A stretch of DNA of 15,096 nt from positions 1-15,096 of the forward strand of contig CAKTCY010000053.1 of the NCBI GenBank assembly GCA_934540955.1, read 5' to 3'. Positions 1 through 7,653 of this stretch are shown in pieces. The stretch comes from an uncultured Faecalibacterium sp. GTDB taxonomy: Bacteria; Bacillota; Clostridia; Oscillospirales; Ruminococcaceae. Each line of letters starts with the position of its first letter. The first letter of the stretch is position 1. A model generated the notes under the pieces. The model searched no databases. It was not told where the DNA came from and saw only the letters and a list, made by a program, of their open reading frames with translations. The position numbers and the translations under genes were made by a program.

Positions 1-939
1 TTAGGGCAGTACAAGGGGCTTGCTTTCACCCGCCGGGTGCGCCCGGTATCGGAAAAGGCCGTGGAAGCGGATATCGCCAACATGGCGCGGGTCCATGCGC
101 CCTTTGCGCCCACCGACGCGCCCGCTGCCCGCGGGATGCGCATCACGCTGGATTTCGAGGGCTTTCTGGAGGGGGTCCCCATCCCGGACAGCCGGATGGA
201 GCAGGTGACCGTGGTGCTGGGCACCGGGCAGCTGATGCCCGCCGCCGAGCAGGCCGTGTACGGCCACTGCGCGGGCGAGACTTTCCGCTTCGACTTCACC
301 TACCCCGCCGATTTCCGGGTGCCGGAGCTTTCCGGCAAGACCGCGCAGTTTGAAATTTGCCTGCACACCGTGGAGCGCAAGCAGGTGCCCCCGGTGGACG
401 ATGCCCTTGCAAAGGCGCTGGGCTTTGACGATCTGGAAGCCCTGCGGGAGAGCCTGCGGGAGAAAAAGCGCCTTTCCCACGAGGCCAACGCCGACCGTAT
501 TGCCGGGGCGGCGCTGCTGGATATGGCGGGGGCGAACCTGACCGTGGCGCTGCCCGCAGAGCTGCTGGCGCAGAACGCCGAATACCAGATGAACCAGCTA
601 CGCCAGCGGCTGCGCAAGAGCCAGATGACCATGGAGCTCTACTGCAAGAGCGCCGGGCTGACCCCGGAGCAGGTGCGGGAGGGCTACTACAAGGAGGCCG
701 AGCGCCAGCTGCGGGCGGTGCTGGCAGTGCGCGCCATTGCCGAAGCCGAAAAGATCACCGTGACCCAGCAGGAGGTGGACGCCGAGATCGCCCGCCTTTC
801 CAAGCTGCACGACACCCCGGAGGAGGAGATCCGCAGGGTGCTCAGCCGGGACGCCATCGCCGCCGCCGTGACCAACCAGAAGGTGCAGCGCTTCCTGCTC
901 GACCACGCCGCACTCACCTCTGTTGTGGAAAAGGAGTAA
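1..939 (+). CDS. Trigger-factor-like chaperone, 5' end outside the window
   Basis: The reading frame is open from the first base, and its opening residues LGQYKGL match the linker that follows the ribosome-binding domain of trigger factors. The gene therefore almost certainly starts upstream, and the roughly 110-130 N-terminal residues are not visible. The 312 visible residues hold an FKBP-type prolyl isomerase domain (about residues 45-125, with RGMRITLDFEGFLEG) and then the helical chaperone domain (about 130-312). Trigger factors bind nascent chains at the ribosome exit. The isomerase domain looks degenerate: LMPAAE stands where typical members have a F-I-P-G-F-E stretch. It may be a second, divergent trigger factor rather than the main one. 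The next gene starts 4 bp after the stop, so the two are probably one operon. The family call is firm; retained isomerase activity is doubtful. Confidence 0.85.
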   Translation, partial: LGQYKGLAFTRRVRPVSEKAVEADIANMARVHAPFAPTDAPAARGMRITLDFEGFLEGVPIPDSRMEQVTVVLGTGQLMPAAEQAVYGHCAGETFRFDFTYPADFRVPELSGKTAQFEICLHTVERKQVPPVDDALAKALGFDDLEALRESLREKKRLSHEANADRIAGAALLDMAGANLTVALPAELLAQNAEYQMNQLRQRLRKSQMTMELYCKSAGLTPEQVREGYYKEAERQLRAVLAVRAIAEAEKITVTQQEVDAEIARLSKLHDTPEEEIRRVLSRDAIAAAVTNQKVQRFLLDHAALTSVVEKE

Positions 940-943
940 GACC

Positions 944-2236
944 ATGGGCTTTTTTACCAGAACTGCAATGGATGCCCTGATGAAGACCACCCATCCTGAG
1001 ATCAACCGCCGCCAATGCTGGAACCTGCACCCCCACCGCAAGCCCTGCACCACCTGCAAGGACATCTGCCCCTACGGCGAGGAGATCTTCTCCCGCCCGA
1101 ACCTTGTCAAGGACTGGGACCCCTGCACCGACTGCGGACTGTGCGTTTCCGCCTGCCGCAGCGGCTGCATTGCGCCCTCGCCGGAGCAGGTGCAGCGGGA
1201 TACTGCCGCAGCGGATTCCGACAGCGATACCATCTGGATCGGCTGTGAAAAATCTACCCGCAAGAACACCGTGGTGCGCAGCTGTATCTGTGCCCTCTCG
1301 TGGGAGGCGCTGGCGTATCTGGCGCTGAACAAAAAGCTCGTGCTGGACCTGACCCCCTGCGGGCAGTGCGAGAACGACCTGTGCGCCGAGCAGCTGCGCC
1401 GCGAGCTGACCCGCCTTGTGGACTTTTTCGGTCAGCCGGTGTTCGAGGCGCGGTTCTCGCTGGCATACGAGGAAAAGGAGTACCCCTACCATGTGCAGGA
1501 GCTGACCCGCCGCGAGATGCTGGAGCAGGTAAGCCACGGCTCCAAGAGCGGCACCAAAAAGCTGCTGCAGATGCTGCCCGGCCTGCGCAGCGAGGAGGAC
1601 AGCGGGGTGGACTTCCGCCTGCTGCTGCACCAGCGCACAAAGCAGCTGAAAGCAGCCATGGAAACGCCCCTGCAGTACGGCTACTATATGCCCAAATTTA
1701 CCGACAACTGCTTTGGCTGCGGCCGATGCGAAAAAGCCTGCCGCGCCAACGCCTTGAAGTTTGAGGATATGCCCAACGGCCAGACCCGCATGGTGCTTAC
1801 CCCGTGGAAGTGCAGCGAGTGCGGCGTGTGCATGAACGTGTGCTCCAACAAGGGCTTTGACGGCATGAAGCTGTACCAGCTTACCACCCTTGGCCCCGTG
1901 GTGCTGCACAAGTGCACCAAGACCCTGTGCAAGCAGTGCGGCAAGCCCATTGCCCCGGACAGCGCCGAGGGGCTGTGCTCGGTGTGCCGCATCAAGGCGC
2001 GCACCCAGAAGCGGCAGGAGGAGGCCCGGCTGCGCGCCGAGCAGCTGAAGGCCGAGCGCGCCGCCAAGGCCGCCGAGGAGGCCGCCGCAGCGGAAAGCGC
2101 TGCCCAGACCGCTGCGGAAGCCACCGCTCAGACCGTGGAGACTGCTGCCGCCCTGCCGGAGACCGTTCCCGCCGGGCAGAGCGCAGCCCCGGCAAACATT
2201 GCCGCCCCCGCGCCCGAAGCGCAAGTCTCTGAGTAA
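944..2236 (+). CDS. 4Fe-4S cluster protein with Ala-rich C-terminal tail
   Basis: This 430-residue protein starts at ATG 944, with AAGGAG ending 7 bases upstream; an in-frame TTG at 923 is less likely. Cys-rich motifs run along the chain: C35-x2-C38-x3-C42, a ferredoxin-type set at C61/C64/C67/C71, further Cys at 101-147, and two more ferredoxin-type sets at C256/259/262/266 and C290/293/296/300. A zinc-ribbon-like set follows (C324, C329, C332, C345, C348). Residues about 353-425 are a charged, then Ala-rich segment that probably forms a coiled coil or flexible tail. No signal peptide or membrane segment is seen, so it is probably cytoplasmic. The clusters suggest electron transfer, but no partner enzyme is nearby and the substrate is unknown. 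It follows the trigger-factor-like gene by 4 bp. Repeat copy A begins 4 bp after its stop. Confidence 0.85.
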   Translation: MGFFTRTAMDALMKTTHPEINRRQCWNLHPHRKPCTTCKDICPYGEEIFSRPNLVKDWDPCTDCGLCVSACRSGCIAPSPEQVQRDTAAADSDSDTIWIGCEKSTRKNTVVRSCICALSWEALAYLALNKKLVLDLTPCGQCENDLCAEQLRRELTRLVDFFGQPVFEARFSLAYEEKEYPYHVQELTRREMLEQVSHGSKSGTKKLLQMLPGLRSEEDSGVDFRLLLHQRTKQLKAAMETPLQYGYYMPKFTDNCFGCGRCEKACRANALKFEDMPNGQTRMVLTPWKCSECGVCMNVCSNKGFDGMKLYQLTTLGPVVLHKCTKTLCKQCGKPIAPDSAEGLCSVCRIKARTQKRQEEARLRAEQLKAERAAKAAEEAAAAESAAQTAAEATAQTVETAAALPETVPAGQSAAPANIAAPAPEAQVSE

Positions 2237-2273
2237 GAGCGGGACGATTTGACGATTTAGAATGCGCTCCGCG

Positions 2274-2388
2274 TTTTACGGGTTGCGGCACCCAGCATCC
2301 GCTTCGTGCCTTGGGCGGCACTCGCGTCTTGCTGGCCGCTGCCCCAACAACTCCTCCCTGTTTCCGCCGCTGGCGGCGGTCGTCGTCG
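2274..2388. repeat. Extra 115-bp block inside repeat copy A
   Basis: Copies C and D run directly from GCTCCGCG into TTGCTCTGCGCAT, whereas copy A has about 115 bp at that join. The block is GC-rich and has imperfect inverted ends (GTTGCGGCACCCAGCA near 2283 against TGCTGGCCGCTGCCCCAAC ending near 2348) plus a CCGCC/GGCGG hairpin near 2365-2378. It looks like a second small element inserted in the first, or a module lost from the other copies. Confidence 0.55.
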
Positions 2389-2427
2389 TTGCTGCGCATA
2401 AATAGCGGAAAAAAGATTTATAATTTC

Positions 2428-2463
2428 GGAATAGCGGAGCGCCTGCGGGCGCTCCGCTATTCC
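2428..2463 (+). other. Covarying hairpin H1 of repeat copy A
   Basis: The arm GGAATAGCGGAGCGCC pairs perfectly with GGCGCTCCGCTATTCC around a TGCG loop. The equivalent hairpins in the other copies (7243-7276, 11827-11860, 14001-14034) keep the TGCG loop and the pairing but differ in stem sequence. Confidence 0.8.
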
Positions 2464-2600
2464 ATTTTCACGGGGTGGGGTCGTAGCGGGAAAGGGCAGC
2501 TGCCGCGCCGCTTTCTGCGAAAGCGCGGCGCTGCGGGCGTGCGCTTGCTCCCCCGGGGGAGCTGTCGCGCAGCGACTGAGGGGCTATAAACGGAGAAGCG

Positions 2601-2649
2601 AAAAAAGCGTTAAAGCGATAGCGCCGACTGGCGCAGCGCTAGCTTTTTT
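2601..2649. terminator. Two-way terminator-like hairpin, repeat copy A
   Basis: AAAAAAGC at the left pairs with GCTTTTTT at the right, and GCGCC/GGCGC closes a GACT loop inside, so either strand reads as a GC stem followed by a T-run. It is the first plausible terminator downstream of the 4Fe-4S gene. Confidence 0.6.
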
Positions 2650-2839
2650 GTGCTTCGACTTCCTTTTTAGGATCGTCAAGGGCGAGCAGCCCTTGACCTG
2701 TTGCGGGGTGGGTGGAGTCCAGAGGTAGGGAGGGGGGAGTCGGAACACCCCTCCCTGCCTCTGGCCCAGCGGAGCGTCCATGCCCGCTTGCGGCAAGCAA
2801 AAGCTTTCCCCGCGCAGCGGAGCACATTCCAAATCGTCC

Positions 2840-3022
2840 TCCCTCCCCGGTTCCCCGCTTTTTGGGCAAGACGCCCAAAACGGCGGGAAATATTTCTCTT
2901 GCCCTGCGTGAATGGGGGTTGTTTTGCATCGAATCGCGCTTGCAGGGCGCGGGCGGCGTCTGCTATACTTATGGTATGGAAGAAAGCAACGCCACGCTAC
3001 AACAAAGAACGGAGGTAGATTT
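2840..3022 (+). repeat. Lipoprotein leader segment, first copy
   Basis: This stretch is closely similar to 14100-14282, and both lead into the twin lipoprotein genes. Each copy has a hairpin of the form CCCGC..TTTTGGGC-AAGAC-GCCCAAAA..GCGGG (here about 2857-2890), a shared TTGTTTTGCATCGAATCGC stretch, the promoter and the GGAGG ribosome site. The leader and the gene were duplicated together. Confidence 0.8.
2940..2969 (+). promoter_or_regulatory. Lipoprotein promoter, first copy
   Basis: TTGCAG (2940-2945) lies 18 bp before TATACT (2964-2969), with TG one base before the -10 hexamer (extended -10). GGAGG at 3011-3015 sits 7 bases before the ATG at 3023. Confidence 0.7.
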
Positions 3023-3556
3023 ATGAAAAAGCTGGCAAGACTGACCGCCCTTTTGCTCACCGGTGCACTGCTGCTGGTGCTGACCGCCTGCGGGGCTGCG
3101 CCGGGCGGCGGCCCTAACATGACCCCCGAGGAAATTGCGGCAAAGCAGCGGCTGCTGGAGGAGATCAACAGCTACCGCAAAAGCATCCATCTTGAGCCAC
3201 TGGTGGAAGTAGAACAGCTCTCTGATGCCGAGCAGGTTTATATAACGCCGTTCCGCGACGCCAACACTACCGTGCTGCCAGAGCGCGAAACGTATAAAGC
3301 CTGGAATGACTGGGCAGGCAAGACTATTGACTGGACGCCATGTGATGATTTCGGCTTGAATGAGACGATCGTAGATGACGAATCTGTCATCCTTCTGACT
3401 GCCATGGTTCCCCCCAACACCCCGAAGGGCAATGCGGATCTGCAGGCAGCCTTGAGAAGCTCTGGTAAATTTGATCATGACAATTGCAATAGCATCGGCA
3501 TTGCCGTTGTGACTATCAAGGGACAGATGTACTGGAGTTGCTGCACGTTCAGGTAG
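3023..3556 (+). CDS. Small lipoprotein, possible CAP/SCP-like domain (paralog 1)
   Basis: The 177-residue product opens with a lipoprotein signal peptide: MKKLARL, a hydrophobic stretch, then lipobox LTAC with the lipidated Cys near residue 23. It should be exported and anchored on the outer face of the membrane. The remainder, with INSYRKSIHLEPL near residues 49-61 and SIGIAVVTIKGQMYWSCCTF at the end, resembles the first helix and last strands of CAP/SCP-type domains. The central CAP motifs are not obvious, so the call is tentative. Three Cys positions outside the lipobox (PCDD, DNCN, SCC) recur in the paralog at 14283-14798. The signal peptide and C-terminus are nearly identical between the two, while the middle has diverged. 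It has its own promoter and two downstream hairpins, so it is a single-gene unit. The function is unknown. Confidence 0.85.
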   Translation: MKKLARLTALLLTGALLLVLTACGAAPGGGPNMTPEEIAAKQRLLEEINSYRKSIHLEPLVEVEQLSDAEQVYITPFRDANTTVLPERETYKAWNDWAGKTIDWTPCDDFGLNETIVDDESVILLTAMVPPNTPKGNADLQAALRSSGKFDHDNCNSIGIAVVTIKGQMYWSCCTFR

Positions 3557-3600
3557 AACGCTTCTCCTTCCCGGTAAGCCTAACAGGATACTGTAATAAG

Positions 3601-3632
3601 AATGCCGGAGCATCCGCAGATGCTCCGGCATT
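3601..3632 (+). terminator. Terminator of the first lipoprotein gene
   Basis: A perfect 14-bp stem (AATGCCGGAGCATC with its complement) closes a CGCA loop 44 bp after the stop. A modest T-rich stretch, TTGCATTTTC, overlaps its end. Confidence 0.75.
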
Positions 3633-3653
3633 GCATTTTCATGGGAGTTCACC

Positions 3654-3688
3654 AAAAAACCGGGCAGCCTGCGGGCTGTCCGGTTTTG
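3654..3688 (-). terminator. Terminator of the ABC exporter operon
   Basis: Read on the minus strand, CCGGACAGCC pairs with GGCTGCCCGG across a short loop and is followed by TTTTTT, 7 bp past the cydC-like stop. The plus-strand version ends in TTTT, so it may work both ways. Confidence 0.8.
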
Positions 3689-3695
3689 TATTTGT

Positions 3696-5369
3696 TCAGC
3701 TTACTCTTCCGCTCTCTACCGAGAAGCTCACATCCGCCGCAGCCATGGTGGACTTGCGGTGGGATACCAGCAGCACCGTGCGGTCCTTGCACTCGGCGCG
3801 GACGGCGCGCAGGATGATGCCCTCGTTCAGGCTGTCAAGGTTGGAGGTGGGCTCGTCCAGCAGCAAAAAGGGCGCATCGTGCAAAAACGCCCGCGCCACG
3901 CCGATGCGCTGCCGCTCACCGCCGGAAAGGGTGCCGCCCAGCTCGCCCACAGGGGTATCGTAGCCCTTGGGCAGGCTGCGGATAAAGTCATCCAACGCGG
4001 CCTTTTTGCAGGCGTCCTCCACCTCTTCCTGCGTGGCATCCCGCTTTGCGATGCGGATGTTGTTGCCGATGGTATCCGCAAACAGCTCGGTCTCCTGCGT
4101 CACAAGGCTCTCCTGCGCCCGCAGGGCGGCGGTGTTCACCCGCCGGATGTCCGCATCCCCGAACCGGATGCTGCCGGTCTGCACGTCCCAGAAGCGCATC
4201 AGCAGCCGCAGCAGGGTGCTTTTGCCGCTGCCGGAGCGCCCGGTGATGCCCACGATCTTTTTTTCCGGGATGGTCAGGCTGATCTCCCGCAGCACCTGCT
4301 CCCCTGCGTAGCCAAAGCTGACATTGCGCACCTCTGCACCCGCAAAGGGGGTATTTTCGCCGTCGGTCACCTCGGGGGTCACCGGTGCTTCGTCCAGCAG
4401 CGCCAGCACGCGGTCTGCGCTGGCAAATACCTGCGTCAGCCCTGCGCCAAGGTTCGCCAGCGCCACCACCGGCCCAAAGGAGCTCAGGGCGGTCAGGGTG
4501 CACACCAGCACCCCCTGCGCCGCCAGTGCGCCGCGCTGGTAGAGCCACAGGCTCACGCCCAGCACCGCCAGTGTGGTGAACAGGATCAGGGTGTTGGTCA
4601 CGGCCACGATCAGCCCCTCGCGGTACTTCAGCGCCGTCTGCTTTGCGCCCAGCGCCTCGCTGTGGGCGGTGATGCCCGCTGCCCGGGCGGCAGTGTCCTG
4701 ATACTGCAGGGTGTCCCGCAGGCCGCGCAGGCTTTCCAGCACATAGCTGTTGGTATCCGCCAGCGCCTGCCGGTATTCCCGGGCAACGGCCTGTCCGCGC
4801 TTTGCGCTCCACACCGGCAGCGCCGCACCCACCAGCAGGTAGCCCACCAGCAGCGCCAGCGCGGGCAGGATGTGCCAGTGCGCCACAAAAGCGGTCATCC
4901 CCGCCGCCCAGAGCACGGCGATGCACACCGGCGAGATGGTGTGGGCGTAGAACACCTCCAGCGCCTCGATGTCGGCGGTGATGAGGGAGATCAAATCGCC
5001 CCGGTCGCGACCCTCCAGCTTTGCGGGGGTCAGGCGGCGCAGCGCGCCGAACACCTTATCCCGGATGAGCGCCAGCAGCCGGAAGGCGATATAGTGGTTG
5101 GAGGCCTGCTCCGCGTAGCGCAGCACGCCGCGCAGCAGGGCGAACACCAGAATGCACCCGAAGGCCGTGCCCACGGTGGGCAGCGGACCCTGCAGCCCGG
5201 CAGCGGTCAGGATGGCAAAGCCGCCGAAAATGGTGATGAAGGTGGCGCAGAAATGCCCCGCCACGCCCATAACGATGGCTGCCAGCATGATGGGCAGCAT
5301 GGGCTTTACCAGCACGATCAGCCGCGCCACAATGGCGGCGGGCGTGCGATGGTTCGTTGTTTTATGCAT
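3696..5369 (-). CDS. CydC-like ABC exporter subunit (permease-ATPase fusion)
   Basis: The 557-residue protein has a membrane domain of about six helices (residues 15-310) and then a nucleotide-binding domain. The latter shows Walker A GRSGSGKST (377-385), a Q-loop with VTQETELF (about 423-430), signature LSGGERQR (481-488), Walker B FLLLDEPTSNLD (501-512) and an H-loop SHR (536-538), all intact. The segment LRYAEQASNHYIAFRLLALI resembles the CydC signature. CydDC heterodimers are known for exporting thiols (cysteine, glutathione) and have been linked to haem handling in cytochrome bd assembly. No cytochrome bd genes are in this window, so the substrate is open. Its ATG shares one base with the stop of the preceding subunit gene, which points to translational coupling and a 1:1 heterodimer. 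Confidence 0.85.
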   Translation of the reverse strand: MHKTTNHRTPAAIVARLIVLVKPMLPIMLAAIVMGVAGHFCATFITIFGGFAILTAAGLQGPLPTVGTAFGCILVFALLRGVLRYAEQASNHYIAFRLLALIRDKVFGALRRLTPAKLEGRDRGDLISLITADIEALEVFYAHTISPVCIAVLWAAGMTAFVAHWHILPALALLVGYLLVGAALPVWSAKRGQAVAREYRQALADTNSYVLESLRGLRDTLQYQDTAARAAGITAHSEALGAKQTALKYREGLIVAVTNTLILFTTLAVLGVSLWLYQRGALAAQGVLVCTLTALSSFGPVVALANLGAGLTQVFASADRVLALLDEAPVTPEVTDGENTPFAGAEVRNVSFGYAGEQVLREISLTIPEKKIVGITGRSGSGKSTLLRLLMRFWDVQTGSIRFGDADIRRVNTAALRAQESLVTQETELFADTIGNNIRIAKRDATQEEVEDACKKAALDDFIRSLPKGYDTPVGELGGTLSGGERQRIGVARAFLHDAPFLLLDEPTSNLDSLNEGIILRAVRAECKDRTVLLVSHRKSTMAAADVSFSVESGRVS

Positions 5370-7099
5370 CAGGCATCCTCCTTTGCAAGGGTCTCCAGCT
5401 GCTTCTGGGCGGTGTACAGGCGGCAGTAAGCGCCCCCCTGCGCCAGCAGCTGCGGGTGGGTGCCCTGCTCGGTAATGCTGCCGTTTTCCAGCACATAGAT
5501 GCAGTCGCTGTCCACTACGTTTGCCAGCCGGTGGGAGATCAAAATCACGGTCTTTTTCCCCGCCAGACCCCGGATGGCCGCCATGATGTCGTTTTCGCTC
5601 TCGGCGTCCACGTTGGAGGTAGCTTCATCGAAGAGATAGATGGGGGTATCATGTAGCAAAGCGCGCGCCATGGCAAGGCGCTGCCGCTGCCCGCCGGAAA
5701 GGTTGCTGCCGCCCTCGTGCACGGCGGTCTGCAGGCCGTTCTGGCTGCGGCAGAAGTCCGCAAGGTTCACCTCTTCCAGCGCCGCCCAGAGCTCGCTCTC
5801 CGCCGCCTGCGGCTTTGCCATGCGCAGGTTGTTTTCCACCGTGCCTTTGAAAATAGTGGAATCATGCGGCACGACCGTCAGCGTGCGCTGCCGTGCAGCC
5901 CGCTGCAGCTGCTGTACCGGCACGCCGCCCATGGTCACCCGGCCGGTATACCCGGTGCAGCGTCCCGCCAGCAGGGCGGCAATGGTGCTTTTGCCGCTGC
6001 CGGAAGCGCCCACCAGCGAGACAAAGCTGCCCTGCGGCACGGTAAAGGAAACGTCCCGCAGCACGGTGCGGCCTGCCTCGTAGCCAAAGGTCACCTTTTC
6101 CAGCGCCAGCGTGGTGTCCGCCGGAGCGTTCTGCACGCTGTCCTGCGGCTCCTCTGCGGCCAGCAGACGGAAAATTTTCTCCGCCGAAGCCGCGCCGTTC
6201 ATGGCAATGTGGAAGTAGCTGCCCAGCAGCCGCAGCGGCAGAAAAAAGTCTGCTGCCAGCAGCAAAATCGTCAGGGTGGCGGTCAGCTCCAGCTGCCCCG
6301 CTGCAAAGGCTGCCACGGCGCTGATGATGCCCAGCCCCGCGCCGCCGTAGGCCATCAGGTCCATCAGGGTGACCGAGTTCAGCTGCATGGTCAGCACCCG
6401 CATGGTGATCTTGCGGAAGCGCTCGGCTTCGGCGTTCATCTGCGCGTGCTTCCAGCCGTCGGCCTGATAAATTTTCAGGGTGGTCAGCCCCTGAATGTTC
6501 TCCAGAAAGCTGTCGCCCAGCGTGGTGTACTCGCTCCAATAGCTGGCCAGCAGCTTTTTGGCAAACTTCTGCACCGCCACGATGGACATGGGGATCAGCG
6601 GCACGCAGCACAGCAGAATGACCGCCGACCGCGCGTGCACCCCCACCAGCAGCGCAAACAGGGTGACGGGTGCCAGCAGGCTGTAAAACAGCTGCGGCAG
6701 ATATTTTGCAAAGTAGGTGTCGATCTGCTCCACGCCCTCGCTGGCCAGCATGACCACCTCGCTGGTAGCCACCGTGCCGGTATAGCCGGGGCCAAGGCGG
6801 GTGAGTTTTTCATAAATTTTGCTGCGCAGGGTGCGCTTGACATCCCGCGAAGCCTGATCGCTCATGCCGGAGGCCAGCATGGTAAAGGCAAAGCGCAGCG
6901 GCACCGTGCCAAGGCAGAGCAGGATATTCTGCCGCAGCGCGGCAGCGGTCAGGCTGCCCGCAAAGGCCGCCCCCACCAGCCGGGCGACCGCCCGGACAAA
7001 GATGATATTACACATCAGCCCCAGCCACTGGAACGCCACGTTTGCTCCCACATACCGCAGCGCCGCCCTGTCGAAGGACAGCAGTTTTTTGTTTATCAT
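5369..7099 (-). CDS. CydD-like ABC exporter subunit (permease-ATPase fusion)
   Basis: The chosen start is ATG at 7099, with AAGGAG a few bases upstream, giving 576 residues; an in-frame extension upstream would read through repeat copy B. The membrane domain includes EGVEQIDTYFAKYLPQ (about 121-136), a hallmark of CydD-type subunits. The ATPase domain has Walker A GASGSGKST (364-372), signature LSGGQRQR (467-474), Walker B IYLFDEATSNVD (487-498) and H-loop SHR. The usual Q-loop Gln is a His (VVPHDSTIF, about 409-417). That may be normal in Firmicute CydD-like proteins, or may mark an asymmetric ATP site. It is the first gene of the pair. Only 42 bp separate its ATG from repeat copy B and I see no promoter there, so transcription must start within the repeat or upstream, perhaps at the dtxR-like gene. 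Confidence 0.85.
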   Translation of the reverse strand: MINKKLLSFDRAALRYVGANVAFQWLGLMCNIIFVRAVARLVGAAFAGSLTAAALRQNILLCLGTVPLRFAFTMLASGMSDQASRDVKRTLRSKIYEKLTRLGPGYTGTVATSEVVMLASEGVEQIDTYFAKYLPQLFYSLLAPVTLFALLVGVHARSAVILLCCVPLIPMSIVAVQKFAKKLLASYWSEYTTLGDSFLENIQGLTTLKIYQADGWKHAQMNAEAERFRKITMRVLTMQLNSVTLMDLMAYGGAGLGIISAVAAFAAGQLELTATLTILLLAADFFLPLRLLGSYFHIAMNGAASAEKIFRLLAAEEPQDSVQNAPADTTLALEKVTFGYEAGRTVLRDVSFTVPQGSFVSLVGASGSGKSTIAALLAGRCTGYTGRVTMGGVPVQQLQRAARQRTLTVVPHDSTIFKGTVENNLRMAKPQAAESELWAALEEVNLADFCRSQNGLQTAVHEGGSNLSGGQRQRLAMARALLHDTPIYLFDEATSNVDAESENDIMAAIRGLAGKKTVILISHRLANVVDSDCIYVLENGSITEQGTHPQLLAQGGAYCRLYTAQKQLETLAKEDA

Positions 7100-7141
7100 G
7101 GGTGTTTCTCCTTTTTGGTCTTGTCTGCCCCGCCGGGCAGT

Positions 7142-7653
7142 GGGACGATTTTGAATGCGCTCCGCTGCGCAGGGGGTGGGACGATTTAAAATGTGCTCCG
7201 CTGCGCTCTGCACATATTCAGCGGAAAGATTATTTTTATTTCGCGTTTGTCGCGCTCTGCGGAGCGCTCCAAACGCTATTTTCACGAGAGGGGTCGTAAA
7301 GGGAAATGGCAGACGCAGCGCAGCTTTCTGCGAAAGCATGGCGCTGCGGGCGGGCGCTTGCTCCCCCTCGGGGGAGCTGTCGCGCAGCGACTGAGGGGCT
7401 TTAAATGGAGAAGCGAAAAAAGCGTTAAAGCGATAGCGCCGACTGGCGCAGCGCTAGCTTTTTTGTGCTTCGACTTCTTCTTTAGGTTTGTCAAGGGCGA
7501 GCAGCCCTTGACCCGTTGCGGGGTGGGTGGAGTCCAGAGGTAGGGAGGGGGGACTCGGAACACCCCTCCCTGCCTCTGGCCCAGCGGAGCGTCCTTGCCC
7601 GTTTGCGGCAAGCAAAAACTTTCCCCGCGTGGCAGTGCATTTCAAATCGTCCC
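7142..7653 (+). repeat. Mosaic noncoding repeat, copy B
   Basis: It is in the same orientation as copy A. The left terminus is doubled: GGGACGATT with GAATGCGCTCCGC at 7142, and GGGACGATTT with AAATGTGCTCCGC at 7178. The right terminus is the inverted AAATCGTCCC at 7644-7653. The hairpins correspond to those of copy A: H1 at 7243-7276, the terminator-like one at 7416-7464 and the 17-bp one at 7534-7579. It fills the whole gap between the cydD-like and dtxR-like genes, and its right end forms the last codons of the dtxR-like gene. No protein-coding gene is supported inside it. Confidence 0.9.
7416..7464. terminator. Two-way terminator-like hairpin, repeat copy B
   Basis: This is the same 49-bp hairpin as in copy A (A6-GC ... 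GC-T6). It lies between the dtxR-like gene and the exporter genes on their shared strand, so it could cut read-through from one to the other. Confidence 0.6.

Larger units (their letters stand above)
2241..2839 (+). repeat. Mosaic noncoding repeat, copy A
   Basis: This is the longest of four related copies (others at 7142, 11444 and 13575); this strand is taken as the reference orientation. It begins GGGACGATTT (with GACGATTT partly duplicated) and ends in the inverted form AAATCGTCC. Inside, in order, are a perfect 16-bp hairpin at 2428-2463, a GCTTTC/GAAAGC hairpin, a GCTCCCCC/GGGGGAGC palindrome followed by GTCGC/GCGAC, a two-way terminator-like hairpin at 2601-2649, a 9-bp hairpin at 2675-2697, and a 17-bp hairpin at 2719-2764. 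A 115-bp block at 2274-2388 is absent from the other copies. It fills most of the 786-bp gap between the 4Fe-4S gene and the first lipoprotein; no gene is supported there. Confidence 0.9.

Noticed and set aside
914..2224. A 436-residue minus-strand frame opposite the 4Fe-4S gene
   Set aside because: It is Gly/Ala/Leu-rich with no motifs; the plus strand has ordered Cys clusters and a ribosome site.
2584..3168. Long minus-strand open frame across repeat copy A and the first lipoprotein leader
   Set aside because: It overlaps the lipoprotein promoter and start on the opposite strand, and its C-terminal part is translated repeat hairpins; no ribosome site is seen.
3759..5429. A 556-residue plus-strand open frame opposite the CydC-like gene
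   Set aside because: It is a low-complexity His/Gln/Arg-rich antisense shadow; the minus-strand frame has all the ABC motifs.
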